Shown here piece after piece: positions 35,859 through 46,321 of a stretch of 64,000 nucleotides of DNA. Where the stretch lies: contig CAZQQU010000002.1 of NCBI GenBank assembly GCA_964595625.1, positions 186,001 to 250,000 of the forward strand, written 5' to 3'. Position 1 is the first letter of the stretch. Each line of letters starts with the position of its first letter. The stretch comes from CAZQQU01 sp964595625. Lineage in GTDB: Bacteria; Bacteroidota; Bacteroidia; Flavobacteriales; Flavobacteriaceae. The position numbers and the translations under genes were made by a program. The notes below the pieces were generated by a model. The model did not search any database, was not told where the DNA came from, and worked only from the letters and a program-made list of their open reading frames with translations.

Positions 35859-37088
35859 ATGTCCAAAGTAAGATTAGAATGCTCGTTTTGTGGTAGGAAA
35901 AAATCTGAAACCAATCTGCTTATTGCCGGGTTGGATGCCCATATATGTGATCGATGTATTGAACAAGCCCACGGTATAGTTATCGAAGAGGTAGCCAGTG
36001 CTGCCTTGCCCAAACTTTCTAGTGAGGTCATGTTAAAAAAGCCTAAGGCTATAAACGACTTCTTAAATGAATATGTCATCGGTCAAGAACACACCAAAAA
36101 AGTGATGTCTGTAGCGGTGTATAATCACTACAAACGACTTCTACAACCCAAAACTGAAGAGGATGTTGAAATTCAAAAAAGCAATATTATCATCGTTGGG
36201 CAAACCGGTACCGGAAAAACGCTTATAGCAAAAACCATTGCCAAAATGCTTAACGTACCTCTAGCTATTGTAGATGCTACGGTATTGACCGAAGCGGGTT
36301 ATGTAGGAGAAGATGTAGAAAGTATTTTAACCCGTTTGCTTCAAGCCGCCGATTACGATGTGCATAAAGCCGAAAATGGTATCGTTTTTATTGACGAAAT
36401 CGATAAAATAGCCCGTAAAAGTGATAATCCTTCGATCACGCGAGATGTGTCGGGTGAAGGGGTTCAACAAGCCCTTTTAAAATTACTGGAAGGTACGGTA
36501 GTCAATGTGCCACCCAAAGGGGGGCGGAAACACCCGGATCAGAAATTTATAGAAGTCAATACCGAGAATATTCTCTTTATTGCCGGTGGTGCTTTTGACG
36601 GTATTGACAAAAGAATACTGAAGCGACTCAATTTACAAGCCGTAGGTTATAATACCTCCAAAACCGACTCTATTGAACGAGACAATTTATTGCAATACAT
36701 CGTACCCAAAGATCTCAAAGACTATGGACTCATACCGGAAATTATCGGCCGCTTACCGGTAATTACGCATATGAATCCGCTGGATAAAAAAACACTTCGA
36801 GCAATACTCACCGAACCCAAAAATGCCATTATCAAGCAATATGAAAAATTGTTTGAAATGGACGGGATTAAGTTTACAATCAATGATGAAGCGCTCGATT
36901 TTATCGTCGATAAAGCCATCGAATACAAACTGGGTGCACGTGGTTTGCGTTCTTTGTGTGAAGCCATTCTGACCGATGCTATGTACGAATTGCCAGGCTC
37001 TAAAGTGAAAACCTTAGAAGTTACCAAGGAGTACGCCGAAGAAAAGCTCAATTTAAGTGCTATCAAAAAACTGAAAGCTGTTTCTTAA
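35859..37088 (+). CDS. clpX: ATP-dependent Clp protease ATP-binding subunit ClpX
   Basis: This 409-residue unfoldase has the N-terminal zinc domain (CSFCGRKKSETNLLIAG, CDRCIEQA), Walker A GQTGTGKTL, Walker B VFIDEIDKI, the pore loop region GYVGEDVES and the IGF-like ClpP-contact part that in this lineage is less clear. It recognises substrates for ClpP. It ends the tig-clpP-clpX unit and converges with the ABC transporter gene. Confidence 0.97.
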   Translation: MSKVRLECSFCGRKKSETNLLIAGLDAHICDRCIEQAHGIVIEEVASAALPKLSSEVMLKKPKAINDFLNEYVIGQEHTKKVMSVAVYNHYKRLLQPKTEEDVEIQKSNIIIVGQTGTGKTLIAKTIAKMLNVPLAIVDATVLTEAGYVGEDVESILTRLLQAADYDVHKAENGIVFIDEIDKIARKSDNPSITRDVSGEGVQQALLKLLEGTVVNVPPKGGRKHPDQKFIEVNTENILFIAGGAFDGIDKRILKRLNLQAVGYNTSKTDSIERDNLLQYIVPKDLKDYGLIPEIIGRLPVITHMNPLDKKTLRAILTEPKNAIIKQYEKLFEMDGIKFTINDEALDFIVDKAIEYKLGARGLRSLCEAILTDAMYELPGSKVKTLEVTKEYAEEKLNLSAIKKLKAVS

Positions 37089-37115
37089 ACAAATTGACTT
37101 AAATTTAATCCGCTA

Positions 37116-38858
37116 TTATTTGCGTTCGCCTATTTGCTGTCGCCACATCGCGTAATACAACCCCTTTTGTTCTAACAAATCGGTGTGGTTACCACTTTCT
37201 ACAATCTTTCCTTTTTCCAATACATAAATGGTATCGGCATGCATAATAGTGGAAAGACGATGCGCAATGAGTATCGATAGTTGATTCTGTTGTTTGGATA
37301 TCTCAATAATGGTGTTGGTGATGTCCTCTTCCGTAATCGAGTCCAAAGCCGAAGTAGCTTCATCAAAAATCAAGAGTTCGGGTTGTCTGATGAGTGCTCG
37401 AGCAATTGAAATTCGTTGTTTTTCACCCCCCGAAAGTTTCATGCCACTTTCTCCTATGACGGTGTCGATACCTTGGGTAGAGCGAGAAATGAGTGCCGTG
37501 GCCGATGCTTTTTCTAAGGCTTCAAGTATTTCTGTATCGGTGGCATCGGGTTTAACAAATAGTAAATTATCCTTAATAGTTCCCGCAAAAAGTTGGGTGT
37601 CCTGAGTTACAAAGCCGATTTTTCTACGTAGGTGATTGTAACTGATTTCTGTAGAAAGAAATTCATTAAATTTTATACTCCCTTGCTTGGGTTGATACAA
37701 ACCGACTAATAATTTTAACAGGGTAGATTTGCCGGAGCCTGAAGGTCCAACAAATGCTATGGTATCCCCCAACTTGGCTGAAAAACTGATACCATCAATC
37801 GCATTAAAAGTTGCTTTTTTATGCCGAAAACTGACTTGATCAAAGGTAATGCTGTGGAGCCGTTCTACCACGACGTAATTATCGGGTCGTTTTTCGATGG
37901 GCTTTTGCATCAGCGTCTCAAAGTTATTGAGAGAGGCATCCACTTCCCGATATTGTAAAATAATACTTCCCAAACTTTGCAAAGGCCCAAAAATAGATGT
38001 TGAAATAAATTGCATAGCAATCAATTCTCCGGTACTGAGGATATTTCTAAAAATCAGCCACAGCAAAATGAACAAAATCGATTGTTTGAGAATCGTTAGT
38101 GTCATACTTTGTAAAAAAGACAATACTCGAATTTGACGAACCTTATTCATTTCCAGTTCGTAAATTTCTTGGGTGTGTAGTTTGAGTTTCTTCACCTCCG
38201 AATAGGTTAAGCCCAAACTTTTAACCAATTCTATATTGCGTAGGCTCTCAGTGATAATTCCGGATATGGAGTTAGTCTCTCGGTTGATGGAACGTTGGAC
38301 GGTTCTGATTTTTTTGGAAAGCATACCGGTTAAAGATCCCAAAATGAGTACCCCTACTAAAAATACGGGAATGAGTAACCAACTTTTGGTAATGCTATAC
38401 CAAATCAAAAAACCAATCCCTACCAAGGACGTATACAATACATTGATAAAGGTTTGTACAAATCGTTCGGTATCCCGTTTTACTTTTTGGAGTATCGACA
38501 GGGTTTCTCCACTACGGCTTTCTTCAAATTCTTGAAAGGAAAGTCGTAAAGTTTGTTTGAGACCGTCGTTAAAAATTTGATTGCCAAACCGATAAACTAC
38601 CTGGCTAGAGAAGTAATCTTGAAAAGTACTGGCCAAGCGAGATAGTAAGGCAATACCTATAGCGACGGCCAGCCAAAACAAAACCCCTTGAACCAATTCA
38701 CTTTGAGGTTTTCCTTCGGTGTTTATTGTATAATCGTCTATAATTTTACCAAATATAATGGGATCAATGAGAGCGAGTAACTGGGCAACAGTAGCCAATA
38801 CAAGAGATAGCAAAATAAGCCCGCGTTGGGGTTTTAAATATTTCCACAGTATAATCAT
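37116..38858 (-). CDS. ABC exporter, fused permease and ATPase
   Basis: This 580-residue half-transporter has six membrane helices in residues 1-310 and a nucleotide-binding domain (about 340-580) with Walker A GPSGSGKST, signature LSGGEKQRISIARAL and Walker B LLIFDEATSALD. It resembles MsbA/LmrA-type multidrug or lipid exporters and would work as a homodimer. The substrate cannot be told. It converges with clpX and lies 18 bases after the GH3 gene, so the two may be cotranscribed. Confidence 0.92.
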   Translation of the reverse strand: MIILWKYLKPQRGLILLSLVLATVAQLLALIDPIIFGKIIDDYTINTEGKPQSELVQGVLFWLAVAIGIALLSRLASTFQDYFSSQVVYRFGNQIFNDGLKQTLRLSFQEFEESRSGETLSILQKVKRDTERFVQTFINVLYTSLVGIGFLIWYSITKSWLLIPVFLVGVLILGSLTGMLSKKIRTVQRSINRETNSISGIITESLRNIELVKSLGLTYSEVKKLKLHTQEIYELEMNKVRQIRVLSFLQSMTLTILKQSILFILLWLIFRNILSTGELIAMQFISTSIFGPLQSLGSIILQYREVDASLNNFETLMQKPIEKRPDNYVVVERLHSITFDQVSFRHKKATFNAIDGISFSAKLGDTIAFVGPSGSGKSTLLKLLVGLYQPKQGSIKFNEFLSTEISYNHLRRKIGFVTQDTQLFAGTIKDNLLFVKPDATDTEILEALEKASATALISRSTQGIDTVIGESGMKLSGGEKQRISIARALIRQPELLIFDEATSALDSITEEDITNTIIEISKQQNQLSILIAHRLSTIMHADTIYVLEKGKIVESGNHTDLLEQKGLYYAMWRQQIGERK

Positions 38859-38876
38859 CTACCCTTGGTATAAAAA

Positions 38877-40397
38877 TTAGGAAGATTGGTTTAAATCTAT
38901 TAATGCTTCCAAATATTCCCGACTGTTCGAAAGTCGGGGTACTTTGTTTTGCCCCCCCAATTTGCCACGAAGTTTCATCCAGTCGTAAAATAAATTTTCA
39001 CGGGCAATGTGTAATTTTAAAATGTTTAGTGTGGTGTTATTATAACGTTTTGCCTCGTAATCACTATTAACACTTTGCAAAGCTTCGTCTAACAAAACGA
39101 TGAATTGTTCGATGTCCGTGGGTGCTTTTTTAAACTCAATAATCCATTCGTGGGCTCCTTTTTCTTTACCTTCCATAAAAATAGGAGCTACGGTGTATTC
39201 TACTATTTCCGTATGGGTTTGGGAGGTGACTTTTCGCAAAGCGTCTTCGGCGTTTTCTACAATCAGTTCTTCACCAAATACGTTGATATGATGTTTGGTG
39301 CGCCCCGTTATCTTGATCCGATAGGGGGTCAGTGATGTAAATTTTACGGTATCCCCAATTTTGTATCGCCACAAACCAGAATTGGTGGTGATGATAATGG
39401 CATAATTTTTACCCAATTCTACGTCTTGTAGGGGTATTACTTTTTCTTCCGAAGTGTCGTAGGTATCCATCGGAATAAATTCGTAGAAAATCCCGTAGTC
39501 TAACATCAGAAGTAAGTCTTTGTGATCGTTGCGATCTTGGATGGCAAAAAAACCTTCGGAGGCATTGTATATTTCGTAATATCTAAAATTTTCATTGGGT
39601 AGAATTTTTTGGTATTGCTCAATGTAGGGGTTAAAACTTACCCCTCCATGAAAATACACTTCTAAATTGGGCCATACCTCAAAAAGATTACCTTTTCCTG
39701 TGGTTTCTAACACATTATTTAGAAGCACTAACATCCACGAAGGTACCCCCATAAGACTGGTTACATCTTCTTTGATGGTTTCGTTGACGATGGCTTGCAT
39801 TTTTACTTCCCAATCGGACATTAACGACACCTGATTGCTAGGCGTACTGCTAAACTCCGCCCAAAACGGCATATTGTCAATTAAAATCGCAGACAAATCT
39901 CCAAATACAGTTCCGTTTTCTTTGTACAATTCTTTGCTACCACCTAATCGAAGGCCTTTGCCATCAAAGAGTTTGGCATCGGGATTATTATTTAAGTACA
40001 AACACAATAAATCTTTACTGGCTTCATAATGACAATCTTCTAAAGATTCAATACTCACCGGAATAAATTTGCTTTTGGAAGAGGTAGTACCACTGGATTT
40101 GGCAAACCACTTAATTTGGGTGGGCCAAAATATATTGTTTTCGCCTTTTCGAGCACGCTCTATCAAAGGTTCAATATCTTCATAGGTTTGAACCGGTAAG
40201 TGTTGTGCAAAATCTTCGTATTTTTCAATAGAAGCAAAGTCGTAGGTTTTACCTATTTCGGTGTCCTTAGCGGTACGTAGTAGGTTTTTTAAAAGCTCGT
40301 TTTGTACTTCAATAGGGTGATTAATAAATGTTTCTATATGATAAAATCTCTTTTTTAATAACCAAGACGCGATTGAATTTACCAAAGGAATTCCCAT
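38877..40397 (-). CDS. GH3-family acyl-amide synthetase-like protein
   Basis: The protein from ATG 40397 (506 residues) is a bacterial GH3 homologue: NSIASWLLKKRFYHIETFI at the N-terminus, AKSSGTTSSKSKFIPVS (the ATP-binding GTTSG-type loop), YNASEGFFAIQD and GLWRYKIGDTVKF, then TGRTKHHINVFGEEL. Plant GH3 proteins join amino acids to hormones by adenylation; the bacterial substrate is unknown. The frame extends to 40487, but homologues start near 'NSIASW', so ATG 40397 is preferred. It diverges from the DUF2797 gene. Confidence 0.88.
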   Translation of the reverse strand: MGIPLVNSIASWLLKKRFYHIETFINHPIEVQNELLKNLLRTAKDTEIGKTYDFASIEKYEDFAQHLPVQTYEDIEPLIERARKGENNIFWPTQIKWFAKSSGTTSSKSKFIPVSIESLEDCHYEASKDLLCLYLNNNPDAKLFDGKGLRLGGSKELYKENGTVFGDLSAILIDNMPFWAEFSSTPSNQVSLMSDWEVKMQAIVNETIKEDVTSLMGVPSWMLVLLNNVLETTGKGNLFEVWPNLEVYFHGGVSFNPYIEQYQKILPNENFRYYEIYNASEGFFAIQDRNDHKDLLLMLDYGIFYEFIPMDTYDTSEEKVIPLQDVELGKNYAIIITTNSGLWRYKIGDTVKFTSLTPYRIKITGRTKHHINVFGEELIVENAEDALRKVTSQTHTEIVEYTVAPIFMEGKEKGAHEWIIEFKKAPTDIEQFIVLLDEALQSVNSDYEAKRYNNTTLNILKLHIARENLFYDWMKLRGKLGGQNKVPRLSNSREYLEALIDLNQSS

Positions 40398-40454
40398 AAA
40401 TAAAGTATCTTTATAGCCGAAACTGTTTTGTAAAAATAAACTTAATTTTTGGTA

Positions 40455-41249
40455 ATGCAATATCAAGGTGTACTTACAAAAATGCAAACGTACTTTGCTA
40501 ATCCTGTTCAGTACTATTTAGTGTTTAAAAATGACTTCATTAACCTGAACCAAGCACTTAAAAAAAAAATAAAAATTAATTTTTTAGCTTACGAATGTCT
40601 CGAATGTGGTTTGGATAAAAAAATCTTCCGACAGGGCTTCTGCTACGATTGTTTTTATTCGGCTCCCCAAGCAGGTGATTGGATTATGCAACCCGAACTT
40701 AGTCGCGCTCATTTGGGAATTGAAGACCGGGATTTGGACTATGAAAAATCGGTGCAATTACAACCCCATGTGGTGTATTTGGCTAATTCTAGTAATGTAA
40801 AAGTGGGGGTCACCCGAAAGAGTCAAATTCCAACCCGTTGGATTGATCAAGGTGCACACGAAGCTATTGAGGTCGTTGAAGTTCCCAACCGCTATTTGGC
40901 GGGCATTGCCGAGGTGGCTTTAAAACAACAGGTGTCTGATAAAACCAATTGGCGTAAAATGCTTAAAAATGAGGTGCTTGATTTGGATTTAAAAGACTTG
41001 AAAGAACAACTGAAAACCTACCTGCCTACTGAAGTACAACCTTACTATTTAGCGGAGCAACAAGAATTAGAAATACAATTTCCGGTGCTTAAATACCCCC
41101 AAAAACCCCAATCCCTTCAGTTAGATAAAACCTTGGAATACGAAGGAATCCTTGCCGGAATTAAAGGGCAATATCTTATCTTTGAGGATGATACCGTCTT
41201 TAATGTACGGAACTTTGAAGGCTATGTGGTTCAAATATTGGTTGCCTAA
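40455..41249 (+). CDS. DUF2797 protein with Zn-ribbon-like cysteines
   Basis: This 264-residue protein (from ATG 40455, MQYQGVLTK) has a CxxC...CxxC cluster (CLECGLDKKIFRQGFCYDCF) near residue 50, the pattern HVVYLANSSNVKVGVTRKSQIPTRWIDQGA typical of DUF2797, which is related to GIY-YIG-like folds, and a C-terminal beta-rich part. A TTG at 40449 would add two residues. The function is not established. Its stop directly touches the start of the next gene (TAA-ATG). Confidence 0.82.
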   Translation: MQYQGVLTKMQTYFANPVQYYLVFKNDFINLNQALKKKIKINFLAYECLECGLDKKIFRQGFCYDCFYSAPQAGDWIMQPELSRAHLGIEDRDLDYEKSVQLQPHVVYLANSSNVKVGVTRKSQIPTRWIDQGAHEAIEVVEVPNRYLAGIAEVALKQQVSDKTNWRKMLKNEVLDLDLKDLKEQLKTYLPTEVQPYYLAEQQELEIQFPVLKYPQKPQSLQLDKTLEYEGILAGIKGQYLIFEDDTVFNVRNFEGYVVQILVA

Positions 41250-41591
41250 ATGTACCAAACTTTAAAAGAAAAAAGATATTATGTGCTTGGTCTACATATC
41301 CAGCGGATTGAGCAACACAAAAATTTTCTGTTACGAAATTATTTCGTAGTAATTCCTATTATTATGGCCTTTTCTATTGTTACACCCATCTTTGATGACC
41401 GTTTCTTCGAGGCTTTTGGAAATTATCATAATAGTGTAGTAGCCATTGCGATTGTCTGCCTAGTTATGGCTGTGATGTATCATTTTATTTGGAATGCGAT
41501 CTATAACCGTCAGATTCGAAAAATACGCGCAGAGTTAGAGGTATTGAGACGAGAAATTGAAGCAGAAGGAGGAAAGATCCCGCAGCTTTAG
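41250..41591 (+). CDS. Small membrane protein with C-terminal coiled coil
   Basis: This 113-residue protein has two membrane helices (about residues 30-47 and 60-82) and a charged helical tail (NRQIRKIRAELEVLRREIEAE). I do not recognise a family. It starts at the base after the DUF2797 stop, so it is cotranslated with that gene. Confidence 0.7.
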   Translation: MYQTLKEKRYYVLGLHIQRIEQHKNFLLRNYFVVIPIIMAFSIVTPIFDDRFFEAFGNYHNSVVAIAIVCLVMAVMYHFIWNAIYNRQIRKIRAELEVLRREIEAEGGKIPQL

Positions 41592-41682
41592 AAAACGCTA
41601 TTTTTTATATTTATACTTATACATCTGTTTTTTTATTTTCAATTTTTTTAGGACTCTGTTTTTTTCAAGGCTGATAAACCCC

Positions 41683-41690
41683 TATTTTTG
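41683..41690 (+). promoter_or_regulatory. TAnnTTTG promoter box (TATTTTTG) of der
   Basis: TATTTTTG lies 54 bases before ATG 41744. Confidence 0.55.
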
Positions 41691-41743
41691 CACTGTCAAG
41701 AAATTAGTTCTTGTTTAAAAACGCTCGTTAATATTCCCATCCC

Positions 41744-43048
41744 ATGAGTAATATAGTTGCTATTGTAGGTCGCCCCAATGTAGGTAAATCTACCTTTTTT
41801 AACCGCTTGATACAACGTCGGGAAGCTATTGTTGATGCGGTCAGCGGTGTCACTCGGGATCGAAATTACGGTAAAAGTGACTGGAACGGAAAAGAGTTTT
41901 CATTGATTGACACCGGTGGTTATGTAGTGGGAAGTGATGATGTGTTTGAGGCAGAAATTGACAAGCAAGTACAACTGGCCATTGACGAAGCCGATGCCAT
42001 TATTTTTATGGTCGATGCCGAAACCGGACTTTTAGGTATGGATCAAGAAGTAGCTCTTTTACTCCATCGGGTGGATAAACCGGTTTTTTTAGCCGTTAAT
42101 AAAGTAGATAATGCCGAGCGCTTGGAGCTTACAGCAGAGTTCTATGCCTTGGGATTTGATAAAATATATCCCATTGCCAGTATTAACGGAAGTGGTACCG
42201 GTGACTTGCTAGACGATTTAGTAGCAGCACTACCCGATAAACCTTCCGTTGAAGAAAGCGAATTACCTCGCTTTGCAGTGGTGGGCAGACCCAACGCGGG
42301 TAAATCGTCGTTTATCAATGCGCTAATTGGCGAAGATAGATATATAGTGACCGATATTGCAGGTACTACTCGGGATGCCATCGACACCAAGTACAATCAG
42401 TTTGGCTTTGAATTTAATTTGGTGGACACCGCCGGAATACGACGCAAATCAAAAGTGAAAGACGATTTGGAGTTTTACTCGGTGATGCGAAGTGTACGTG
42501 CTATTGAACATTGCGATGTGGCCATTTTATTAATCGATGCCACTCGGGGTTTTGAAGGTCAAGACCAATCCATTTTTTGGTTGGCACATCGAAATAATAA
42601 AGGATTGGTAGTGTTAGTTAATAAGTGGGATTTGATTGAAAAAGACACGCATACCACCAAAGAATTTGAAAAAAACATCCGCAAAGCCTGTGAGCCTTTT
42701 ACCGATTTTCCAATCATTTTTATTTCAGTTCTTAATAAGCAACGCATTTATAAAGCCATCGAAACGGCCGTAGCTGTTTTTAACAATCGGTCTAAAAAAA
42801 TTCCTACCAAAAAACTCAATGAAACCATGTTGGAGGTGATTAACCACTATCCTCCTCCGGCATATAAAGGCAAGTACGTTAAAATAAAGTTTTGTACACA
42901 GCTACCGACTCACTATCCGAGTTTTGCTTTTTTCTGCAATTTACCTCAATATGTTCGGGAACCCTACAAGCGGTTTATTGAAAATAAACTGCGTGAGTTT
43001 TACGACTTTTCCGGGGTGCCAATCACCGTTTATTTTAGAAAAAAATAA
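41744..43048 (+). CDS. der: Ribosome assembly GTPase Der (EngA)
   Basis: This 434-residue protein has two tandem GTPase domains: the first with GRPNVGKST, DTGGY and NKVDN, the second (from about residue 177) with GRPNAGKSS, DTAGIRRK and NKWDL, then a KH-like C-terminal domain. It acts in 50S subunit maturation. It is transcribed alone from a TATTTTTG promoter. Confidence 0.98.
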   Translation: MSNIVAIVGRPNVGKSTFFNRLIQRREAIVDAVSGVTRDRNYGKSDWNGKEFSLIDTGGYVVGSDDVFEAEIDKQVQLAIDEADAIIFMVDAETGLLGMDQEVALLLHRVDKPVFLAVNKVDNAERLELTAEFYALGFDKIYPIASINGSGTGDLLDDLVAALPDKPSVEESELPRFAVVGRPNAGKSSFINALIGEDRYIVTDIAGTTRDAIDTKYNQFGFEFNLVDTAGIRRKSKVKDDLEFYSVMRSVRAIEHCDVAILLIDATRGFEGQDQSIFWLAHRNNKGLVVLVNKWDLIEKDTHTTKEFEKNIRKACEPFTDFPIIFISVLNKQRIYKAIETAVAVFNNRSKKIPTKKLNETMLEVINHYPPPAYKGKYVKIKFCTQLPTHYPSFAFFCNLPQYVREPYKRFIENKLREFYDFSGVPITVYFRKK

Positions 43049-43128
43049 ATTTCAATACGCTTTCGCCAAAACCTTTTCGAGATTAGCTTATTCCATGTAG
43101 GGAAAGCATTTTTTCCTTATATTGCTCC

Positions 43129-45933
43129 ATGAAATTTAGTAATAGACTTTGTGTGCAAAAAGTTTTATTTTCTTTAGTGGGATTCTTTTTCTTTGTACTT
43201 CTACAAGCCCAACAAAATAGTTATGAAATTACCGGACGGGTTTTTACTGACGACCGATTAGCAGCTCTTGAAACAGCTACCGTTTATATAGAAGGTGCCA
43301 GAGATACCACACTTATTAGCTACACCATCACCGATAGAAATGGATTTTTTACGCTTCAAGGTAAAACCTATGAAGAAAAACTCCATGTATATGTTTCTCA
43401 CGTGGGGTATGCAGTGCATCATCAACTTCTTGAGTTGTCTGAAGAGCGACATGATTTGGGTATTATTCCTTTAAAATTGGCCTCAGAATTAGAAGAGGTG
43501 GTTCTTCGGTCGCGGGTACCGATTCGTATCAAAAAAGATACTTTGGAGTTTAATGTAGCCTCATTTAATTTAAAAAAAGAAGCCACCGTTGAGGATTTAC
43601 TCAAGGAGTTGCCCGGGGTAGAGGTGGATGCCGAGGGAAAAATACGGGTCAATGGAAAGCCGGTTAACCGATTGTTAGTCAACGGAAAACCTTTTTTTGA
43701 TGACGACCCCACTATTGCCACTCGGACCCTTACCAAAGAAATGATTGAGAAAGTACAGGTGATGGACACCAAATCCGAGTCTCAAGCTTTTACCGGAGAA
43801 GAGGGAAGCCAAGAGAACAAAACGATTAACTTGACCATCAGTGAAGAAAAAAACAAAGGGTATTTCGGTCGCTTGGCTGCCGGAGGAGGTACCGGCGAGC
43901 GTTTTGAATATGCCGGTCTTGTCAATCGGTTTAACAAACAACAGCGAGTAAGTGTCTTGGCAGGTGGAAACAACATCAATTCGCCGGGATTTAGCTTTGG
44001 AGAAATCCGTGAAATGTATGGAGGCGGAAGAAGTATGTCGGTGCGAAGCGGCGGTGGTTTTCAACTAGACAATATGTCTTTTGGTTTTGGTGAAGGTATC
44101 GTAAATTCTAGAAATGCCGGTGCCAGTTATGCGGATGTGTATGGCAAAATCACGGATGTGTCAGTCAACTATTTCTATGGAGGTTCTACTTCTGAAAATC
44201 AAAGTACCACCCAACGAGAAAATATCTATCCCGAAAACCGTTTTTTTAATCACAATGAGTCTTCTACTACTTCCTCGACAGATACGCATATGGTTCAGGT
44301 AAAATTAGATGTAAAACCAGATTCTACCTTACTGATCAATATCAATCCTTCCTTTCGCTACAGCGAAATTGAAAATAGAAGAGATCAACAAGAAATCACT
44401 TTTGACCCAGACCAACAAACCATTAATACCTCCGATTATTCCAACTATACCGAAGGCAATAACAAACAATTTCAAAACCGGTTGGATGTAACCAAAAAAT
44501 GGGGAAGTCGTGGGGCTTATGCACGTGTTAACCTCAGCAATCAATGGAACGAAAAGCAAGAGGACAATTACCTACAATCTGAAACTGTTTTTTATCAAGG
44601 CACCTCTGATGACGAATGGAGAAATCAGTGGACTGAATCCCTTAGAAAAGAGGATGCCTTTACAACCAATGTGTTATACGCCTGGCCCCTAAAAGCCAAC
44701 GAACTATTTTTAAATATGGGGTATTCCTATTCGTTAGAAAATAAAGAGGAGGTGAAAAGCACCTATGATTTTGACTTAGAAACTGGCAATTTTAATCAGT
44801 TCAATACTTTGGTGAGTACGGATTTTGATTTCTCTGAAAAGAGAAGTAAACCCACCTTGGGTTTGAGTTTTCGAAAAAATCATTGGAATTTTAATACCAC
44901 CTTGGGATATACTTTTATGGACTGGAGCAGTAGCGATCGGTTGCGCCCCGAATTAGCTCTTTCAAAATCGCATCAGGGCCTGGAACTCAATTCGAGTATT
45001 AGTTATCGGTTGGTCAATAACTCGAGTGTGTATGTTTCTTATTCCCTCAACCAAAGGACACCTCAAATCTCTCACTTGCAGGCTTATACCAATATAAACA
45101 ATCCTCTACATCATTATACTGGAAATCCGGATTTAACTCCTTCTGAGGTACATTCGATGTATATGGGATATAATGCCTATGATTTTCAGAAAGGCACCGG
45201 ATTGAATGTGTATGCTAATCTCACACATACCAATCAGGCGGTAATACAAAATACAACCCTAGACGACAATTTGATCAGACACACCACCTACCAAAACAAT
45301 GGCAGCAATACCTCTGCCAATGGAGGAATATATTATAGCAAGGCCTTTACAATAGACTCGCTGCACTCCTTAAAAGCTTCCGGGTCTTTTAATCTCAATT
45401 ACAACTCGTTTACAGAGATTAATAACGCCCTAAAATACCAGACAAATAACAGTATTTTTTCTCCGTCTTTTTCGGTTACCTACACTTGGAAAGATGTTCT
45501 AGAAATCACGCCTCGCTATCAGTATTCTTATAGTCTCCAACAATCGGAGGTGAGTTATTTTACCGATCGTAAATTAGGTGTTCACAACTTGCTGTTACAA
45601 ACCGCTACCTTTTTGCCCAAAAGGTGGGAATGGCGTAACGAACTAGTTTATCGGTACCAAGGTGATTTGCCGGTGGGCTATGATAAAAACTCTTGGTTTT
45701 GGAACGTTACCTTGGCCTATTCGCTTTGGAAAGATCAAGCAACCCTTACCTTTAAGGTGTATGATTTGCTCAATCAAAATACCAACGCACGTCGGAGTGT
45801 CAGTGAAAATTATATACAAGACACAGAAAGCCGGGTGTTACAGCAATATTTTATGTTGAGTTTTAGTTGGAAATTTAATCAGCTGGGCAATCGAGCTACA
45901 CAATCACAACGAGGAGGTATACTACGAATGTAA
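43129..45933 (+). CDS. Outer-membrane beta-barrel protein with CarboxypepD_reg domain (OMP_b-brl_3-like)
   Basis: This 934-residue protein has a signal peptide (to about residue 28, LLQAQ), a carboxypeptidase-regulatory-like beta domain (about 30-115, EITGRVFTDDRLAALETATVYI), a plug-like segment with KDTLEFNVASFNL, VEDLLKELPGVEVDAEGKIRVNGKPV, and a long beta-barrel ending in an aromatic residue-rich strand. It belongs to the TonB-dependent-receptor-like group without the TonB box of SusC. The substrate is unknown and there is no SusD partner next to it. Confidence 0.88.
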   Translation: MKFSNRLCVQKVLFSLVGFFFFVLLQAQQNSYEITGRVFTDDRLAALETATVYIEGARDTTLISYTITDRNGFFTLQGKTYEEKLHVYVSHVGYAVHHQLLELSEERHDLGIIPLKLASELEEVVLRSRVPIRIKKDTLEFNVASFNLKKEATVEDLLKELPGVEVDAEGKIRVNGKPVNRLLVNGKPFFDDDPTIATRTLTKEMIEKVQVMDTKSESQAFTGEEGSQENKTINLTISEEKNKGYFGRLAAGGGTGERFEYAGLVNRFNKQQRVSVLAGGNNINSPGFSFGEIREMYGGGRSMSVRSGGGFQLDNMSFGFGEGIVNSRNAGASYADVYGKITDVSVNYFYGGSTSENQSTTQRENIYPENRFFNHNESSTTSSTDTHMVQVKLDVKPDSTLLININPSFRYSEIENRRDQQEITFDPDQQTINTSDYSNYTEGNNKQFQNRLDVTKKWGSRGAYARVNLSNQWNEKQEDNYLQSETVFYQGTSDDEWRNQWTESLRKEDAFTTNVLYAWPLKANELFLNMGYSYSLENKEEVKSTYDFDLETGNFNQFNTLVSTDFDFSEKRSKPTLGLSFRKNHWNFNTTLGYTFMDWSSSDRLRPELALSKSHQGLELNSSISYRLVNNSSVYVSYSLNQRTPQISHLQAYTNINNPLHHYTGNPDLTPSEVHSMYMGYNAYDFQKGTGLNVYANLTHTNQAVIQNTTLDDNLIRHTTYQNNGSNTSANGGIYYSKAFTIDSLHSLKASGSFNLNYNSFTEINNALKYQTNNSIFSPSFSVTYTWKDVLEITPRYQYSYSLQQSEVSYFTDRKLGVHNLLLQTATFLPKRWEWRNELVYRYQGDLPVGYDKNSWFWNVTLAYSLWKDQATLTFKVYDLLNQNTNARRSVSENYIQDTESRVLQQYFMLSFSWKFNQLGNRATQSQRGGILRM

Positions 45934-45949
45934 TAAGCAAGATGTGAGT

Positions 45950-46279
45950 TTACAGGCTCTCTTTGATTCTTAATAATTCGGCTTTTACAGTTTCTAATTT
46001 TCGAATGATTTCAAAATTGTCTAAGGGTTTCTTTTTGTTTTCTTTAAGCTGAATCTTAGCCCCTTCTAAAGTGAAACCACGTACCTTGACCAAGTGGTAA
46101 ATTAGTTCTAGGTTTTTAACATCTTCTTTGGAAAATTTACGATTGCCTTTGGCATTTTTTTTGGGCTTAAGGACTTCAAATTCTTTTTCCCAAAACCGAA
46201 TCAGTGAGGCATTGACATCAAAAGCATCGGCTACTTCACCGATACTGTAATACAATTTGTCTGCCAACTGTTTTTTCAT
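45950..46279 (-). CDS. MerR-family transcriptional regulator
   Basis: This 109-residue protein has the MerR winged HTH, YYSIGEVADAFDVNASLIRFWEKEFEVLKPKKN, then a helical segment. It lacks a C-terminal effector domain and cysteine ligands, so it is a short type. The order alaS-M23-MerR with the last two on the opposite strand recurs in Flavobacteriaceae. The target is unknown. Confidence 0.9.
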   Translation of the reverse strand: MKKQLADKLYYSIGEVADAFDVNASLIRFWEKEFEVLKPKKNAKGNRKFSKEDVKNLELIYHLVKVRGFTLEGAKIQLKENKKKPLDNFEIIRKLETVKAELLRIKESL

Positions 46280-46321
46280 TTTATAAAAGAAAACACTAAG
46301 ATAACCAGAAACCGGTGATTT

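Noticed and set aside
40398..40487. GH3 N-terminal extension to 40487
   Set aside because: Homologues begin near NSIASW; the extension looks like spacer.
44354..44369. Inverted repeat tttcgct-ac-agcgaaa in the beta-barrel gene as a further copy of the 14-mer
   Set aside because: It is related in style but not identical to the 14-mer; chance in coding sequence is possible.
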